64,000 nt of DNA from Mesonia oceanica. GTDB taxonomy: Bacteria > Bacteroidota > Bacteroidia > Flavobacteriales > Flavobacteriaceae. The DNA is taken from positions 124,001-188,000 of the forward strand of contig NZ_CABVMM010000005.1 of NCBI RefSeq assembly GCF_902499555.1, in the 5' to 3' direction. The translations under genes were made by a program, and so were the position numbers. Position 1 is the stretch's first letter. Each line of letters opens with the position of its first letter. The notes under the pieces were generated by a model. That model made no database searches. It was not told where the DNA came from and worked only from the letters and a program-made list of their open reading frames with translations. This document shows positions 1 to 9,538 of this stretch, piece after piece.

Positions 1-513
1 ATTCGACTTAATGGCCTATTAGAAAAATACAGACCCGAGTTTGATGCTTATCATCAAACTCTAGAAGATAATAAGAATAAGAGACAAGTAATAGATAGCA
101 TTCTTGGCTTGGCAAATTTATTTCTCGATACTAAAGGGAGATATTCTAATAAAGAAGGTTATCTTATAAAGGCTCAAAAAATCGCTGATTACAATAATAT
201 TATCGTTACAACCACTAAGGAAAACAAAGCTGTTTTTCAGCAGCTTGCAGAAGGTGACAACAATGGCTACTCGAAGGCGAAGGAACGAGAAATTGTATTG
301 TACTCGAAAGACGAAAGAACAAGAAAGAGTGAAGTTGAAATCTATATAAATAGTATAACTGAAACAAAAGAGGCTTTTAAAGAGCCTCAGAAAACCTATG
401 ATTATAGACAATATATTGAATTAGAAAAAGAGCTAGATTCAATACCAAAGACTACACTTGGAAAAGTAAATGCTAAAACCCCTAAATTTGTTTTGGTTAG
501 ACTTAACCATTAG
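1..513 (+). CDS. Unidentified protein, 3' part only (cut by window edge)
   Basis: The frame is open from the first base of the window to a TAG at 511-513, so this is the C-terminal 170 residues of a longer gene. A TTG at 109 is in frame but sits inside a continuous reading frame and is unlikely to be the true start. The protein is hydrophilic and rich in Lys and Glu, with no signal peptide or membrane segment in the visible part. I do not recognise the family. About 140 bases of AT-rich, apparently non-coding DNA follow before the next gene. Confidence 0.6.
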   Translation: MRLNGLLEKYRPEFDAYHQTLEDNKNKRQVIDSILGLANLFLDTKGRYSNKEGYLIKAQKIADYNNIIVTTTKENKAVFQQLAEGDNNGYSKAKEREIVLYSKDERTRKSEVEIYINSITETKEAFKEPQKTYDYRQYIELEKELDSIPKTTLGKVNAKTPKFVLVRLNH

Positions 514-654
514 AAAATCAAATAATTATAACAAAGAGCAATAAGCTATTTTATTAAAATTGTTAATAATCAGTTGAAAAATAACGATAGCTAAAAATTA
601 TTATTTATATTTATTTCAATAGTTTTGTCTTATATAAACAAATAAAACTGAATT

Positions 655-903
655 ATGAAAGCTAGAAATTTGAAATCATTAGAAGATGCAACCGACAGAG
701 ACTTGCTGAAATATGTGTTAGCAAGTAATCGACAAATCTTAAGAAGACTAGAATGTCTTGAAAGTTCTTTTGAAAAGGATAAAAAGAGACCTCCGCACTA
801 TGAAACCACCAAGCGTATGATTGATGGTCTTGATTCATCTTATGATAGAATAAATGATTATCTAAAAATGGATGATATTGAAAAAGGTATTTTGAAGATG
901 TAA
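655..903 (+). CDS. Small hypothetical protein (82 aa)
   Basis: A short ORF with an ATG start and TAA stop, coding for a charged, probably cytoplasmic protein. Much of it looks helical and could form a coiled coil (a Leu-rich stretch around residues 15-45 with LLKYVLASNRQILRRLECLE). There is no signal peptide. It lies 53 bases upstream of rnz on the same strand and may be cotranscribed with it. The family is not recognised. It could be a small regulatory or adaptor protein, but nothing in the sequence shows a function. Confidence 0.5.
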   Translation: MKARNLKSLEDATDRDLLKYVLASNRQILRRLECLESSFEKDKKRPPHYETTKRMIDGLDSSYDRINDYLKMDDIEKGILKM

Positions 904-956
904 TGTAGAACGTATGCTATTAGGTACAACCAAGTATATAATTATCTAATTTATTT

Positions 957-1865
957 ATGGAAGTTACCATTTTAGGCTGTTATTCAGCTACTCCGAGAAC
1001 ATTCAACAATCCCACTTCACAGGTTTTAGAAATCAATAACCATTTGTTTTTGATTGATTGCGGGGAAGGTACGCAGGTTCAACTTCGAAAAAGAAAAATA
1101 AAGTTTTCTCGCATCAAACATATTTTTATTAGTCATCTTCATGGCGATCACTTTTTTGGACTTATTGGACTCATTTCTACCTTCGGACTTTTAGACCGAA
1201 AGACTGAACTTCATATTCACGGTCCAAAAGGAATTAAAGATATTATTTTATTACAGCTAAAGCTTTCAAAATCTTGGACAGGATATCCTCTGTATTTTCA
1301 CGAGCTGGACACAACCACTCCTGAACTTATTTTTGAAGATGAAAAAGTTACTGTAGAAACCATTCCCTTAGCGCATCGCGTTTATGCCAACGGATATTTT
1401 TTCAAAGAAAAAGAAGGCGATCGAAAATTATTGATCAACGAAGTACAACAATATGAAATTGATGTCGCTTATTACCGAAGTATTAAAAAAGGAAAAGACG
1501 TCACTTTGGAAGATGGTACGGTGATTCCAAATGAGAAACTAACGGCTCCACCAGAAAATCCAAAATCCTATGCTTTTTGTAGCGATACCGTTTATAAACC
1601 TGAAATAGCAGAACAAATTCAAGGAGTTACCGGTTTGTACCATGAATCTACTTTTTTAGAGCAACACCAACATTTGTGTGAAAAAACCAAACATTCTACA
1701 GCTAAGGAAGCTGCACAAATCGCTAAGGCCGCCAACGCTCAACAATTAATTTTAGGACATTACTCTACCCGGTATGGCAATATAGAAGTATTTAAAGAAG
1801 AAGCTCAAACTGTTTTCGAAAACGTCATTTTAGCGGAAGATGGGAAGGTTATTTCTTTCGAATAG
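957..1865 (+). CDS. rnz: Ribonuclease Z
   Basis: A 302-residue metallo-beta-lactamase-fold endoribonuclease that trims the 3' trailer from tRNA precursors, acting in the cytoplasm. The zinc-binding motif SHLHGDHFFGL is at about residues 59-69 (H60, H62, D64, H65). Further metal ligands are expected at the His of AHRVYANGY (about 140), the Asp of CSDTVY (about 211) and the His of LGHYSTRYG (about 268). The length is normal for the short bacterial RNase Z (about 300 aa). The start ATG at 957 places the beta strand MEVTILGCYSATP at the very N-terminus, as is usual for the family. About 160 bases of intergenic DNA with a repeat element separate it from pdxH. Confidence 0.95.
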   Translation: MEVTILGCYSATPRTFNNPTSQVLEINNHLFLIDCGEGTQVQLRKRKIKFSRIKHIFISHLHGDHFFGLIGLISTFGLLDRKTELHIHGPKGIKDIILLQLKLSKSWTGYPLYFHELDTTTPELIFEDEKVTVETIPLAHRVYANGYFFKEKEGDRKLLINEVQQYEIDVAYYRSIKKGKDVTLEDGTVIPNEKLTAPPENPKSYAFCSDTVYKPEIAEQIQGVTGLYHESTFLEQHQHLCEKTKHSTAKEAAQIAKAANAQQLILGHYSTRYGNIEVFKEEAQTVFENVILAEDGKVISFE

Positions 1866-1872
1866 TTAATTA

Positions 1873-1926
1873 TCATCCTGAACTTATTTAACTACGTTGA
1901 ATCTTCGATTTCAGGATCTCATCTAA
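1873..1926. repeat. Interspersed intergenic repeat, copy 1
   Basis: This intergenic stretch contains CTTCGATTTCAGGATCTCAT preceded by a variant of CCTGAACTTGATTAACT. The same sequence occurs in the opposite orientation at about 5333-5371 between ppk1 and ppx. The CCTGAA/TTCAGG halves make it partly palindromic. It looks like a small non-coding dispersed repeat of the kind common between flavobacterial genes. Confidence 0.6.
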
Positions 1927-2023
1927 TTTGATCAAAAATTCAACTTTAATTTCTTTCGATTAAAATTTCGTAAACTTTTAAAATTTGCTTTTCCTTTAGC
2001 GGCATTTCCTTTAAATTGCAGGT

Positions 2024-2674
2024 ATGGAAAAGAATTTAGAAAATTATCGAAAATCCTACGATAAATCAGAATTAAAAGAAGAAAATTTACTGGCAAATCC
2101 GCTAGATTTTTTTCAAAAATGGTTCAATGAAGCTGAAGAATCTCAACTTGTTGAAGAACCTAATGCCATGACCATAAGCACGGTTGGTGTAGATGGCTTT
2201 CCTAAAAATAGAGTAGTACTTCTAAAAAAAATTAAAACCGAAGGTTTTGTTTTTTATACCAATTACGAGAGTGAAAAAGGAAAAGCTTTAGCTAAAAACC
2301 CTAAGGTATGTCTTTCTTTTTTTTGGCCTGCTTTAGAACGGCAAGTGATCATAAAAGGGGAAGTGGTAAAAATAAGTCAACAAGAATCAGAAGACTATTT
2401 TAATTCCCGTCCAGAAGGAAGCCGTTTAGGAGCCATTGTTTCTCATCAAAGTTCTCCGGTGCCCAATCGTTCTTATTTAGAAGAGAAATTAGAAGAATTG
2501 GAGGAAGATTATAAAAACAAAGAAATTAAAAAGCCTGAATATTGGGGAGGTTACTTGGTGAAACCTTTTTCTTTTGAATTTTGGCAAGGTCGACCTAACC
2601 GTTTACACGATAGGTTTGTCTACGAGCTTTCCAAAGAAAAAAAATGGGAAGAGCCTATACGTTTAGCGCCTTAA
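2024..2674 (+). CDS. pdxH: Pyridoxamine 5'-phosphate oxidase
   Basis: A 216-residue FMN enzyme that oxidises pyridoxamine or pyridoxine 5'-phosphate to pyridoxal 5'-phosphate, the last step of vitamin B6 cofactor synthesis and salvage. Family signs are the FMN/substrate segment FPKNRVVLLK (about 60-70), FYTNYESEKGKAL (about 85), SHQSSPVPNR (about 140) and the C-terminal FWQGRPNRLHDRFVYE, ending in the conserved RLAP. The length is normal for the family. The ATG at 2024 gives the expected N-terminus (MEKNLENYRKSYDKSEL). It lies 37 bases upstream of sixA on the same strand and may be cotranscribed. Confidence 0.96.
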   Translation: MEKNLENYRKSYDKSELKEENLLANPLDFFQKWFNEAEESQLVEEPNAMTISTVGVDGFPKNRVVLLKKIKTEGFVFYTNYESEKGKALAKNPKVCLSFFWPALERQVIIKGEVVKISQQESEDYFNSRPEGSRLGAIVSHQSSPVPNRSYLEEKLEELEEDYKNKEIKKPEYWGGYLVKPFSFEFWQGRPNRLHDRFVYELSKEKKWEEPIRLAP

Positions 2675-2711
2675 AATTCTTTATTCTAGCCACCACTAAA
2701 ACCAAAAATTA

Positions 2712-3200
2712 ATGAAAAAACTAATAGTCGTAAGACACGGAAAATCTTCTTGGAAAGACGAAAGTCTGGCAGATCACGACCGGCCATTAAAAAAAAGAGG
2801 CTTTCGTGATGCAAAACTTATTATTAGTGCTTTCAAATTATATTATCAGCCTCCTTTAAAAGTCATTAGTAGTTCTGCTAACCGAGCATTGACTACGGCT
2901 AATATGTTTAAAGAAGAACTAAAAATTGATGATGAAGATTTTAAAGTTTTAAAATCACTTTACACGTTTAATGTCCAAGATCTGTTAGAGGTAATAAAAG
3001 GTCAACCCGATGATACCGATAAACTCATGGTATTTGGTCATAACCCTGCAATGACGCAATTAGTGAATTTTTTAGGAGATAACTATTTAGAAAATTTACC
3101 AACTACGGGAATGGCTATTATTGATTTTGAATGCGACAGATGGAGTGAAATTGCCAACGGTAAAACGCTCGTTACTTTATTTCCTAAAATGTTTAAATAA
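2712..3200 (+). CDS. sixA: SixA-type phosphohistidine phosphatase
   Basis: A 162-residue histidine-phosphatase-superfamily protein. The catalytic RHGKSSW is at residues 8-14 (His9 would carry the phosphate), and the second catalytic His lies in FGHNPAMTQL (about 120). SixA-type enzymes dephosphorylate phosphohistidine on signalling or phosphotransfer proteins, and are also placed with polyphosphate genes in Bacteroidota. The stop codon at 3200 is immediately followed by the ppk1 ATG at 3201, so translation is probably coupled. The family assignment is strong. The physiological substrate is not evident from the sequence. Confidence 0.88.
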   Translation: MKKLIVVRHGKSSWKDESLADHDRPLKKRGFRDAKLIISAFKLYYQPPLKVISSSANRALTTANMFKEELKIDDEDFKVLKSLYTFNVQDLLEVIKGQPDDTDKLMVFGHNPAMTQLVNFLGDNYLENLPTTGMAIIDFECDRWSEIANGKTLVTLFPKMFK

Positions 3201-5267
3201 ATGAGAGAAAAAAATAAGTACATTAACAGGGAGTTAAGTTGGCTGCAATTTAACGCCCGGGTTTTGCAAGAAGCCGCAGATGAAACCGTTCCGTTAATTG
3301 AACGGCTTCGTTTTTTAGGGATTTTTTCTAACAATTTGGATGAATTTTTTAAAGTACGTTACGCTACCGTCAAACGTATTGAGCAAGCGGGAAAAGGAGG
3401 TAAAAAAGCGCTGGGTGGAGTAACCGCTTCCGATTTGCTAAAAGAGATTACGCATATTGTGATTGATCAACAATCGACGAGTTTAGAAATATTAGATGAA
3501 ATTCGCGGAGAGCTGGAAAAACATAAAATTTGCATCATTAAAGAAGATGAAGTCACCGAAAAACAAGCTCAGTTTGTACAAGATTATTTCCTTCAAAAAG
3601 TAAGTCCGGCCTTGGTGACCATTATTCTAAATGATTTAGAAGAATTGCCACGATTAAAAGATAGCGCAGCTTATCTCGCCGTAAGAATGATTTTAGATGA
3701 AGACGGAAAAAAGGAAAAGAAATACATTCTTATTGAAATTCCGCGTGGGATTGAACGTTTTGTGGAGATTCCTTCCGAAGACGGAAAAAAATACATTATT
3801 ATCCTCGATGATTTAATCAGGTATAACTTAAAAAGCCTTTTCAGTATATTTAATTACGAAAGTATTTCGGCGCATATGATTAAGATTACCCGTGATGCCG
3901 AACTGGACATGGCAGGAGATCTTACCAAAAGTTATATCGATAAACTACTTTCGAGTATTAAAGATAGAATCGAGGGCGAACCGGTTCGCTTTGTGTACGA
4001 TAAAACTATTGGAAAAGATACATTAGATTTTTTACTTTCTAAAATGGGAATTGATGATTCTGATAGCTTGATTCCAGGTGGGCGTTACCACAATCGTCGC
4101 GATTATATGAAGTTTCCTAGCTTAGGAGCTTCAGATTTATTGTATAAAAAATATGCAGCCTTACCTATTAAAGGGCTCACCCTTCAGGGAAGCTTGTTAG
4201 GGAAAATAGCAGAGAAAGATTACTTGCAATATACGCCCTACCATACTTTTTCTTATACCGTTAAGTTTTTGAGAGAGGCGGCCTTAGACCCAAAAGTCAA
4301 GGCCATTAATATTACGATTTATCGTTTAGCTGAAATTTCTCACATTGCCAGCTCATTAATTAATGCGGTAAAAAACGGCAAGAAAGTTACCGTTTCTATC
4401 GAGTTGCGGGCAAGGTTTGATGAAGCCAATAATATTCGATATGCCGAGCAAATGCAACGGGAAGGCGTAAAGCTTATCTTTGGTGTTCCCGGTTTAAAAG
4501 TGCATTGTAAAGCTTGTGTAATAGAGCGTTTAGAAGGCAGAAAAAAGATGCTTTATGGTTTTGTAAGTACAGGAAATTTTAATGAGTCTACCGCTAAAAT
4601 ATATACCGATTATACATTATTTACAGCAAATCAGTCTATTTTAAAAGACATCAATAAGGTGTTTAATTTCTTTGAGATTAATTACAAAGTTAATAAATAC
4701 AAACACCTTATTGTTTCACCCCATTATTCAAGAACGACCTTTGAGCGTTTAATAGACAATGAAATAAATAATGCCAGATTAGGAAAGCCCAGCGGAATGA
4801 AAATCAAGCTAAATAGTTTGTCAGATTACAAAATGATTGATAAATTGTATGAAGCAAGCAGGGCAGGAGTAAAAATAAAACTTATTGTACGTGGTATTTG
4901 CTGTTTGATCCCGGGAGTTGAAGGAATGAGTGAAAATATTGAAGCTATAAGTATTATTGATAAATATTTAGAGCATCCACGTTTGTATATTTTTGAAAAC
5001 GGGGGAGAACCTAAAACGTATATATCGTCCGCAGATTGGATGACAAGAAACCTTGATAATCGAGTAGAAATTTCTTGTCCCATCTACCAAAAAGATATCC
5101 AGCAAGAATTATTGGATACTTTTAATATTTGTTGGAGCGATAATGTAAAGGCGCGTGATTTTTCTGCTATTGAAGAAAATGCATACAAGAAAGATAATCA
5201 GCCAAAAGTAAGAAGTCAGTTTGCGACTTACGATTATTACTTAGAAAAGCTAGCCAGTAAAGAATAA
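3201..5267 (+). CDS. ppk1: Polyphosphate kinase 1
   Basis: A 688-residue PPK1 that reversibly makes long-chain polyphosphate from ATP and is membrane-associated in other bacteria. The N-terminal domain begins with YINRELSWLQFNARVLQEA (about 7-25). The catalytic His that becomes phosphorylated is in GLKVHCKACV (His435), followed by GFVSTGNFNESTAKIYTDY (about 455). The second active-site region has RLYIFENGGE and SSADWMTRNLDNRVE (about 610-640). The length is normal. It starts directly after the sixA stop. With ppx downstream it forms a sixA-ppk1-ppx polyphosphate block. Confidence 0.97.
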   Translation: MREKNKYINRELSWLQFNARVLQEAADETVPLIERLRFLGIFSNNLDEFFKVRYATVKRIEQAGKGGKKALGGVTASDLLKEITHIVIDQQSTSLEILDEIRGELEKHKICIIKEDEVTEKQAQFVQDYFLQKVSPALVTIILNDLEELPRLKDSAAYLAVRMILDEDGKKEKKYILIEIPRGIERFVEIPSEDGKKYIIILDDLIRYNLKSLFSIFNYESISAHMIKITRDAELDMAGDLTKSYIDKLLSSIKDRIEGEPVRFVYDKTIGKDTLDFLLSKMGIDDSDSLIPGGRYHNRRDYMKFPSLGASDLLYKKYAALPIKGLTLQGSLLGKIAEKDYLQYTPYHTFSYTVKFLREAALDPKVKAINITIYRLAEISHIASSLINAVKNGKKVTVSIELRARFDEANNIRYAEQMQREGVKLIFGVPGLKVHCKACVIERLEGRKKMLYGFVSTGNFNESTAKIYTDYTLFTANQSILKDINKVFNFFEINYKVNKYKHLIVSPHYSRTTFERLIDNEINNARLGKPSGMKIKLNSLSDYKMIDKLYEASRAGVKIKLIVRGICCLIPGVEGMSENIEAISIIDKYLEHPRLYIFENGGEPKTYISSADWMTRNLDNRVEISCPIYQKDIQQELLDTFNICWSDNVKARDFSAIEENAYKKDNQPKVRSQFATYDYYLEKLASKE

Positions 5268-5332
5268 TTTATGATTACCTGAACTTGAAAGTGAGGCTCA
5301 TCTGAGAATAGCTAAATGTTAATAGCTTTATA

Positions 5333-5400
5333 AGATGCTGAAATCGAAGATTCGACGAAGTTAATCAAGTCCGTCTGCCGGAAGGGCAGGTTCAGCAGGA
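5333..5400. repeat. Interspersed intergenic repeat, copy 2 (inverted)
   Basis: AGATGCTGAAATCGAAGATT followed by CGACGAAGTTAATCAAGT is the reverse complement, with a few mismatches, of the repeat at 1873-1926. It is followed by a small hairpin CTGCCGGAAGGGCAG. A variant of that hairpin (CCTGTCGGAAATACAGG) is found near 26690. The element lies between ppk1 and ppx, so it is probably transcribed with them. Confidence 0.6.
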
Positions 5401-5429
5401 CTTTTACAAGAATAAAAAAGAAACTATAC

Positions 5430-6329
5430 GTGTTAAAAATAAGAAAATACGCCGCCATCGATATTGGTTCTAATGCTGTGAGATTATTAATCTCGACCAT
5501 TACTGAACCGGAAAATAAAGAGACCACTTTTAAAAAAACATCCTTAGTTCGGGTTCCTATTCGTTTAGGTGCCGATGTGTTTATAAACGGGAAAATTTCC
5601 CAAGAAAATATGGTCCGAATGAAAGATACAATGCGTGCGTATAGCTTATTGATGAAATCTCATAAAATTGAGAAATATAAAGCTTGTGCGACTTCGGCCA
5701 TGCGGGATGCCAATAATGGTAAGGAATTAGCGGCTCATATTTTAGAAGACTCGGGCATTGATATTGAAATTATTGATGGGGAACACGAAGCGGCTATTAT
5801 TGCTGCGACAGATTTACATGAACTTATTCAAGATGATAAAACTTATTTGTATGTAGATGTTGGTGGAGGAAGTACCGAATTTACCCTGTATTCTGAAGGA
5901 AAAACAATTGCTTCCCGGAGTTTCAAATTGGGAACAGTTCGTTTGCTCAATAATATGATTGATGATTCGCTCTGGCAAGAAGCTGAAAAATGGGTGAAGG
6001 AACAAACAAAAAAATATACTAAAATTTCCCTGATTGGTTCTGGAGGAAACATCAATAATATCTTTAAAAGTAGTGGTAAAAAAATAGGTAAGCCTTTATC
6101 TTATCTGTACTTAAGTTCCTATTATCAGCTGTTGAATTCATTAACCTATGAAGATCGTATCTCTCAATTGGGAATGAATACCGACCGTGCCGATGTAATT
6201 ATTCCGGCAACTAAAATTTATTTATCGGCTATGAAATGGAGTAGGTCCAGAAAAGTCTATGTTCCTAAAATTGGTCTCGCCGATGGTATAATTAAGTCTA
6301 TTTATAACGAAACAAAAAAAAGCGAGTAA
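5430..6329 (+). CDS. ppx: Ppx/GppA-family exopolyphosphatase (short form)
   Basis: A 299-residue member of the actin-like ASKHA phosphatase family. It should release phosphate from the ends of polyphosphate or hydrolyse pppGpp. Nucleotide-binding motifs are AAIDIGSNAVRLLIS at residues 8-22 and VDVGGGSTEFTL at about 140-151. It is the short single-module form and lacks the C-terminal HD-like extension of the roughly 500-residue E. coli Ppx. The start is a GTG at 5430, and the family motif begins only eight residues in, so a later start is not possible. It is convergent with the efflux operon, with a hairpin terminator between them. Confidence 0.93.
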   Translation: MLKIRKYAAIDIGSNAVRLLISTITEPENKETTFKKTSLVRVPIRLGADVFINGKISQENMVRMKDTMRAYSLLMKSHKIEKYKACATSAMRDANNGKELAAHILEDSGIDIEIIDGEHEAAIIAATDLHELIQDDKTYLYVDVGGGSTEFTLYSEGKTIASRSFKLGTVRLLNNMIDDSLWQEAEKWVKEQTKKYTKISLIGSGGNINNIFKSSGKKIGKPLSYLYLSSYYQLLNSLTYEDRISQLGMNTDRADVIIPATKIYLSAMKWSRSRKVYVPKIGLADGIIKSIYNETKKSE

Positions 6330-6345
6330 GCTGCTTCAAAAAGTA

Positions 6346-6373
6346 AATGGCTTTATCATTAGATAAAGCCATT
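6346..6373. terminator. Hairpin between convergent ppx and the RND pump gene
   Basis: A perfect 12-bp stem, AATGGCTTTATC and GATAAAGCCATT, around an ATTA loop. The downstream side has only a short T tract on either strand (ACTTTTTG on the minus strand), so it probably works as a modest bidirectional terminator between convergent genes. Confidence 0.7.
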
Positions 6374-6418
6374 CTAAAGAAATAGAAATCAAAAAAACTA
6401 ACCAAATTAACTAAAACC

Positions 6419-9400
6419 CTACTTCTTATCTGTTTTTGTTTTCTTTTTATAAAACAAGTAAAATATTTGTGGCAATACGGTAAAAGACAAAAGCATACAA
6501 ATTAGCAGTCCACCTACAATCATAATGGCTAAAGGTTTTTGTACTTCAGAGCCCATTCCATTAGAAAGTGCTGCGGGTAACAATCCTAAAGAACCCATTA
6601 AAGCAATCATAATTACCGGACGTATTCTGCTATATACTCCTTCAGAAATTGCTTTTTTTAACGGCATATGTTCTAAGTTTTCTTTCATCACAGCTACCAG
6701 AATAATTCCGTCAATGGTACAAACTCCGAAGAGAATAATAAACCCAATTCCTGCGGAAATTCCAAAGATGGTTCCTGTTAACCATAAGGAAATGAATCCT
6801 CCAATGAATGCAAATGAAAGTGTAGAAATACAAATAATCGTATCTTTTATATTTCCAAAGTTCATATACAATAGAAAAACAATAAGTAACATTACTGCCG
6901 GTACAATATAACTAAGTTGCTTGGTAGCACGTTCTTTACTTTCAAATTCTCCTGCCCATTCAACTTTAGTGTTTTTTGGGAAATTAATTTCTTCATCTAC
7001 TGCTTTTTGAGCATCGGCAATGGTGCTTCCTAAATCTCTTCCGTCAATACTGAATCCTATGCCGGTGTAACGGCTACTACCTTCACGGTAAATAAATGCA
7101 GGTCCGGTTTTAAATTCGATATCAGCAATATTTTTTAGGGAAACTTTTTTATCGTTTAAGGTAGGTATAAGAATATTCCCAATCTCTTCTTCACTATCAC
7201 GATACGGTTCGTCAAAGCGTATTTGCAAATCGAATTTACGCTCATCTTCATAAAAAGACGAAGCTGTTTTACCACCAATAGCCATTTCAATTACCGCTTG
7301 AGCATCTTCGGTACTTACCGCGTATTGCGCCATTTTGTTTTCCTTAAGGCTAATACGCAATTCTGGAAGACCTATGTTTTTATAAACTAATACATCGGTG
7401 ATTCCATCAATATTGCTAATGGTTTTTGCTACTTGATTGGCTTGATCTTCCATTAGAAATAGATTATCTCCAAAAATCTTGATGACTAAAGAACTTTTTA
7501 CTCCGGCAACATATTCTTCAACATTATCTTGGATAGGCTGACTGAATCCAAAGTTGATCCCTTTAAATTTTGCTAGGGTATCTTTCATTTCTCCAATCAA
7601 TTCTTCTTTAGAAATATTTCTTTTCCAGTCGTTTTGATGTTTCAGCTCAATATGAAATTCATTATTAAAAAATCCGGTAGGATCGGTTCCATCGTTAGGT
7701 CTACCGGTTTGGTTAAGAACAAACATTACTTCATCAAAATTGCGTAATTTCTGCTTGATTTCTTTTCCTGTTTTTACCGATTCTTCTAAACTCACACTAT
7801 TTGGTAATGTCGCTCGGATATAAACGGCACCTTCATTTAACTGCGGAATAAATTCGGTTCCATAATTCAGTAATTTTACTACACATACGATGAAGATGCC
7901 CATAAAAGCAAGCATTGTTATTTTTCTGTATTTACTTGCCGCATTAAACAATCTGAAAATATTTCCGCGGAAAAAATTGACTACCGGATTATTTTTTACC
8001 GTAATGTGCTTATTGAGTAATACTTTACACATCGCCGGCACTAAGGTTAAACTTAATAAGAGCGAACCTAAAAGAGCATAACCTAACGTATAGGCTAGCG
8101 GACTAAACATTTTTCCTTCGACTTTTTCGAAAGAGAAAATAGGAAAGAGCGCTATGATTAAAATTAGCTGCGCAAAGAAAATGTGTGGCGCTACTTTGCT
8201 TACACTTTTTCTAATGATATCTCCTTTAGAAATTTGTTTATAACGCTCAACCCCTAATTCTACAGATTTTTCTTCTAATTTTACGTAGACTGCTTCGACG
8301 ATTACCAATGTTCCTTCGAGCAATAATCCAAAATCTAAGGCTCCCATCGAGATAAGATTGGCCGGCATTCCTTGTATTTTCAATAGAATAATGCTGAATA
8401 AGAATGACAGTGGAATAATAATCGCCACCGTAATGGTAGTTCTCCAATTAAATAAAAACACCAATACGATAAGTGATACCAATACAATCCCTTCAACTAA
8501 ATTGGTACTTACGGTTTTCACGGTAGAATTCACCAATTCGGTACGATCGATAAATGATTTTATTTTTACATCATCTGGTAAAATACGCTCGTTGAGTTCG
8601 TCTATTTTATCTTTTAGGCGTTCAATTACTTCTGCAGGATTTTCTCCCCGAAGCATCACCACAATTCCTTCAACTACATCTTGATCGTCATCTAAACTTA
8701 CCTGGCCCAATCTTGGTTTAGCCGAAATTTCTACTTTGGCCACATTTTTTACTAAAACCGGAGTTTGATTATGGGTAGTAATTAAGGTATTTTCAATATC
8801 TTCTATACTCGTTAACAAACCCACTCCACGTACCACATATGCTTGTTGGCCTTTCTGAATCATATCGCCACCTACATTAATATTACTTTTGGTGATGGCC
8901 TCGTAGAGGTCTAACGGAGTAAGATCGTATTGTTCTAAAGCTGTAGGATTAACCTGAATTTGATAGGTTTTTTCTTCTCCACCAAAACTTTGCACATCAG
9001 ATATGCCGGGGACGGCAAGTAACTCTCTTTCAATTACCCATTCCTGGATGGCTGATAATTCTTTAATGGGACGATCACTTTCAATCACATACCTGAAGAT
9101 TTCTCCGGTAGCTCCGTAAGGCGGATCGATTTCAGCATCGGAGCCTTCAGGTAAATCTACTCCCTGTAATCTATTTGCTGCGTATTGTTGTGCATAAAAA
9201 TCTTCTACGCCATCTTCAAAAATAACGGTCACTACCGATAAACCGAATAATGAAATAGATCGAACATCAGACTTTTTAGGAATGGTATTCATTTTTTTCA
9301 TTAAAGGTAAAGTGACAAATTTCTCTACTTCTTCGGCACTTCTTCCCGGCCATTGGGTAATAATTCTTGCCCTTGTGTTGGTTACATCAGGGAAAGCTTC

Positions 9401-9517
9401 AATGGGAGTGTGTATATAACTGTAAATTCCTGCGGCTGCTAGTAGTCCCGTTAAAAAAAATACGATGAAGGTATTCTTTAAGGAAAACGAGACTATGGCA
9501 TTGGTGAATTTTTCCAT
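6419..9517 (-). CDS. CzcA/CusA-type heavy-metal RND efflux pump
   Basis: A 1032-residue inner-membrane RND transporter with the two-fold repeated layout: TM1 at about 12-32, a large periplasmic loop, TM2-6 at about 340-490, a second loop, and the final TM cluster at about 870-1020. The heavy-metal-family proton-relay segment is present as DFGLLLEGTLVIVE (395-408), but the middle acidic residue is Glu401 where Asp is usual. The three Met ligands that define copper/silver CusA are not at the equivalent places (YIRATLP, NEFHIELK, NVEEYVAGV), so zinc, cobalt, cadmium or nickel is more likely than copper. It lies 21 bases after the adaptor gene in one operon. Confidence 0.92.
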   Translation of the reverse strand: MEKFTNAIVSFSLKNTFIVFFLTGLLAAAGIYSYIHTPIEAFPDVTNTRARIITQWPGRSAEEVEKFVTLPLMKKMNTIPKKSDVRSISLFGLSVVTVIFEDGVEDFYAQQYAANRLQGVDLPEGSDAEIDPPYGATGEIFRYVIESDRPIKELSAIQEWVIERELLAVPGISDVQSFGGEEKTYQIQVNPTALEQYDLTPLDLYEAITKSNINVGGDMIQKGQQAYVVRGVGLLTSIEDIENTLITTHNQTPVLVKNVAKVEISAKPRLGQVSLDDDQDVVEGIVVMLRGENPAEVIERLKDKIDELNERILPDDVKIKSFIDRTELVNSTVKTVSTNLVEGIVLVSLIVLVFLFNWRTTITVAIIIPLSFLFSIILLKIQGMPANLISMGALDFGLLLEGTLVIVEAVYVKLEEKSVELGVERYKQISKGDIIRKSVSKVAPHIFFAQLILIIALFPIFSFEKVEGKMFSPLAYTLGYALLGSLLLSLTLVPAMCKVLLNKHITVKNNPVVNFFRGNIFRLFNAASKYRKITMLAFMGIFIVCVVKLLNYGTEFIPQLNEGAVYIRATLPNSVSLEESVKTGKEIKQKLRNFDEVMFVLNQTGRPNDGTDPTGFFNNEFHIELKHQNDWKRNISKEELIGEMKDTLAKFKGINFGFSQPIQDNVEEYVAGVKSSLVIKIFGDNLFLMEDQANQVAKTISNIDGITDVLVYKNIGLPELRISLKENKMAQYAVSTEDAQAVIEMAIGGKTASSFYEDERKFDLQIRFDEPYRDSEEEIGNILIPTLNDKKVSLKNIADIEFKTGPAFIYREGSSRYTGIGFSIDGRDLGSTIADAQKAVDEEINFPKNTKVEWAGEFESKERATKQLSYIVPAVMLLIVFLLYMNFGNIKDTIICISTLSFAFIGGFISLWLTGTIFGISAGIGFIILFGVCTIDGIILVAVMKENLEHMPLKKAISEGVYSRIRPVIMIALMGSLGLLPAALSNGMGSEVQKPLAIMIVGGLLICMLLSFTVLPQIFYLFYKKKTKTDKK

Positions 9518-9538
9518 CTTAATTTGTTCTACTTATCT

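Noticed and set aside
8358..8684. 108-codon plus-strand ORF opposite the RND pump
   Set aside because: Antisense shadow; Thr/Ser/Ile-rich composition, no start signal, and the opposite strand has clear RND motifs.
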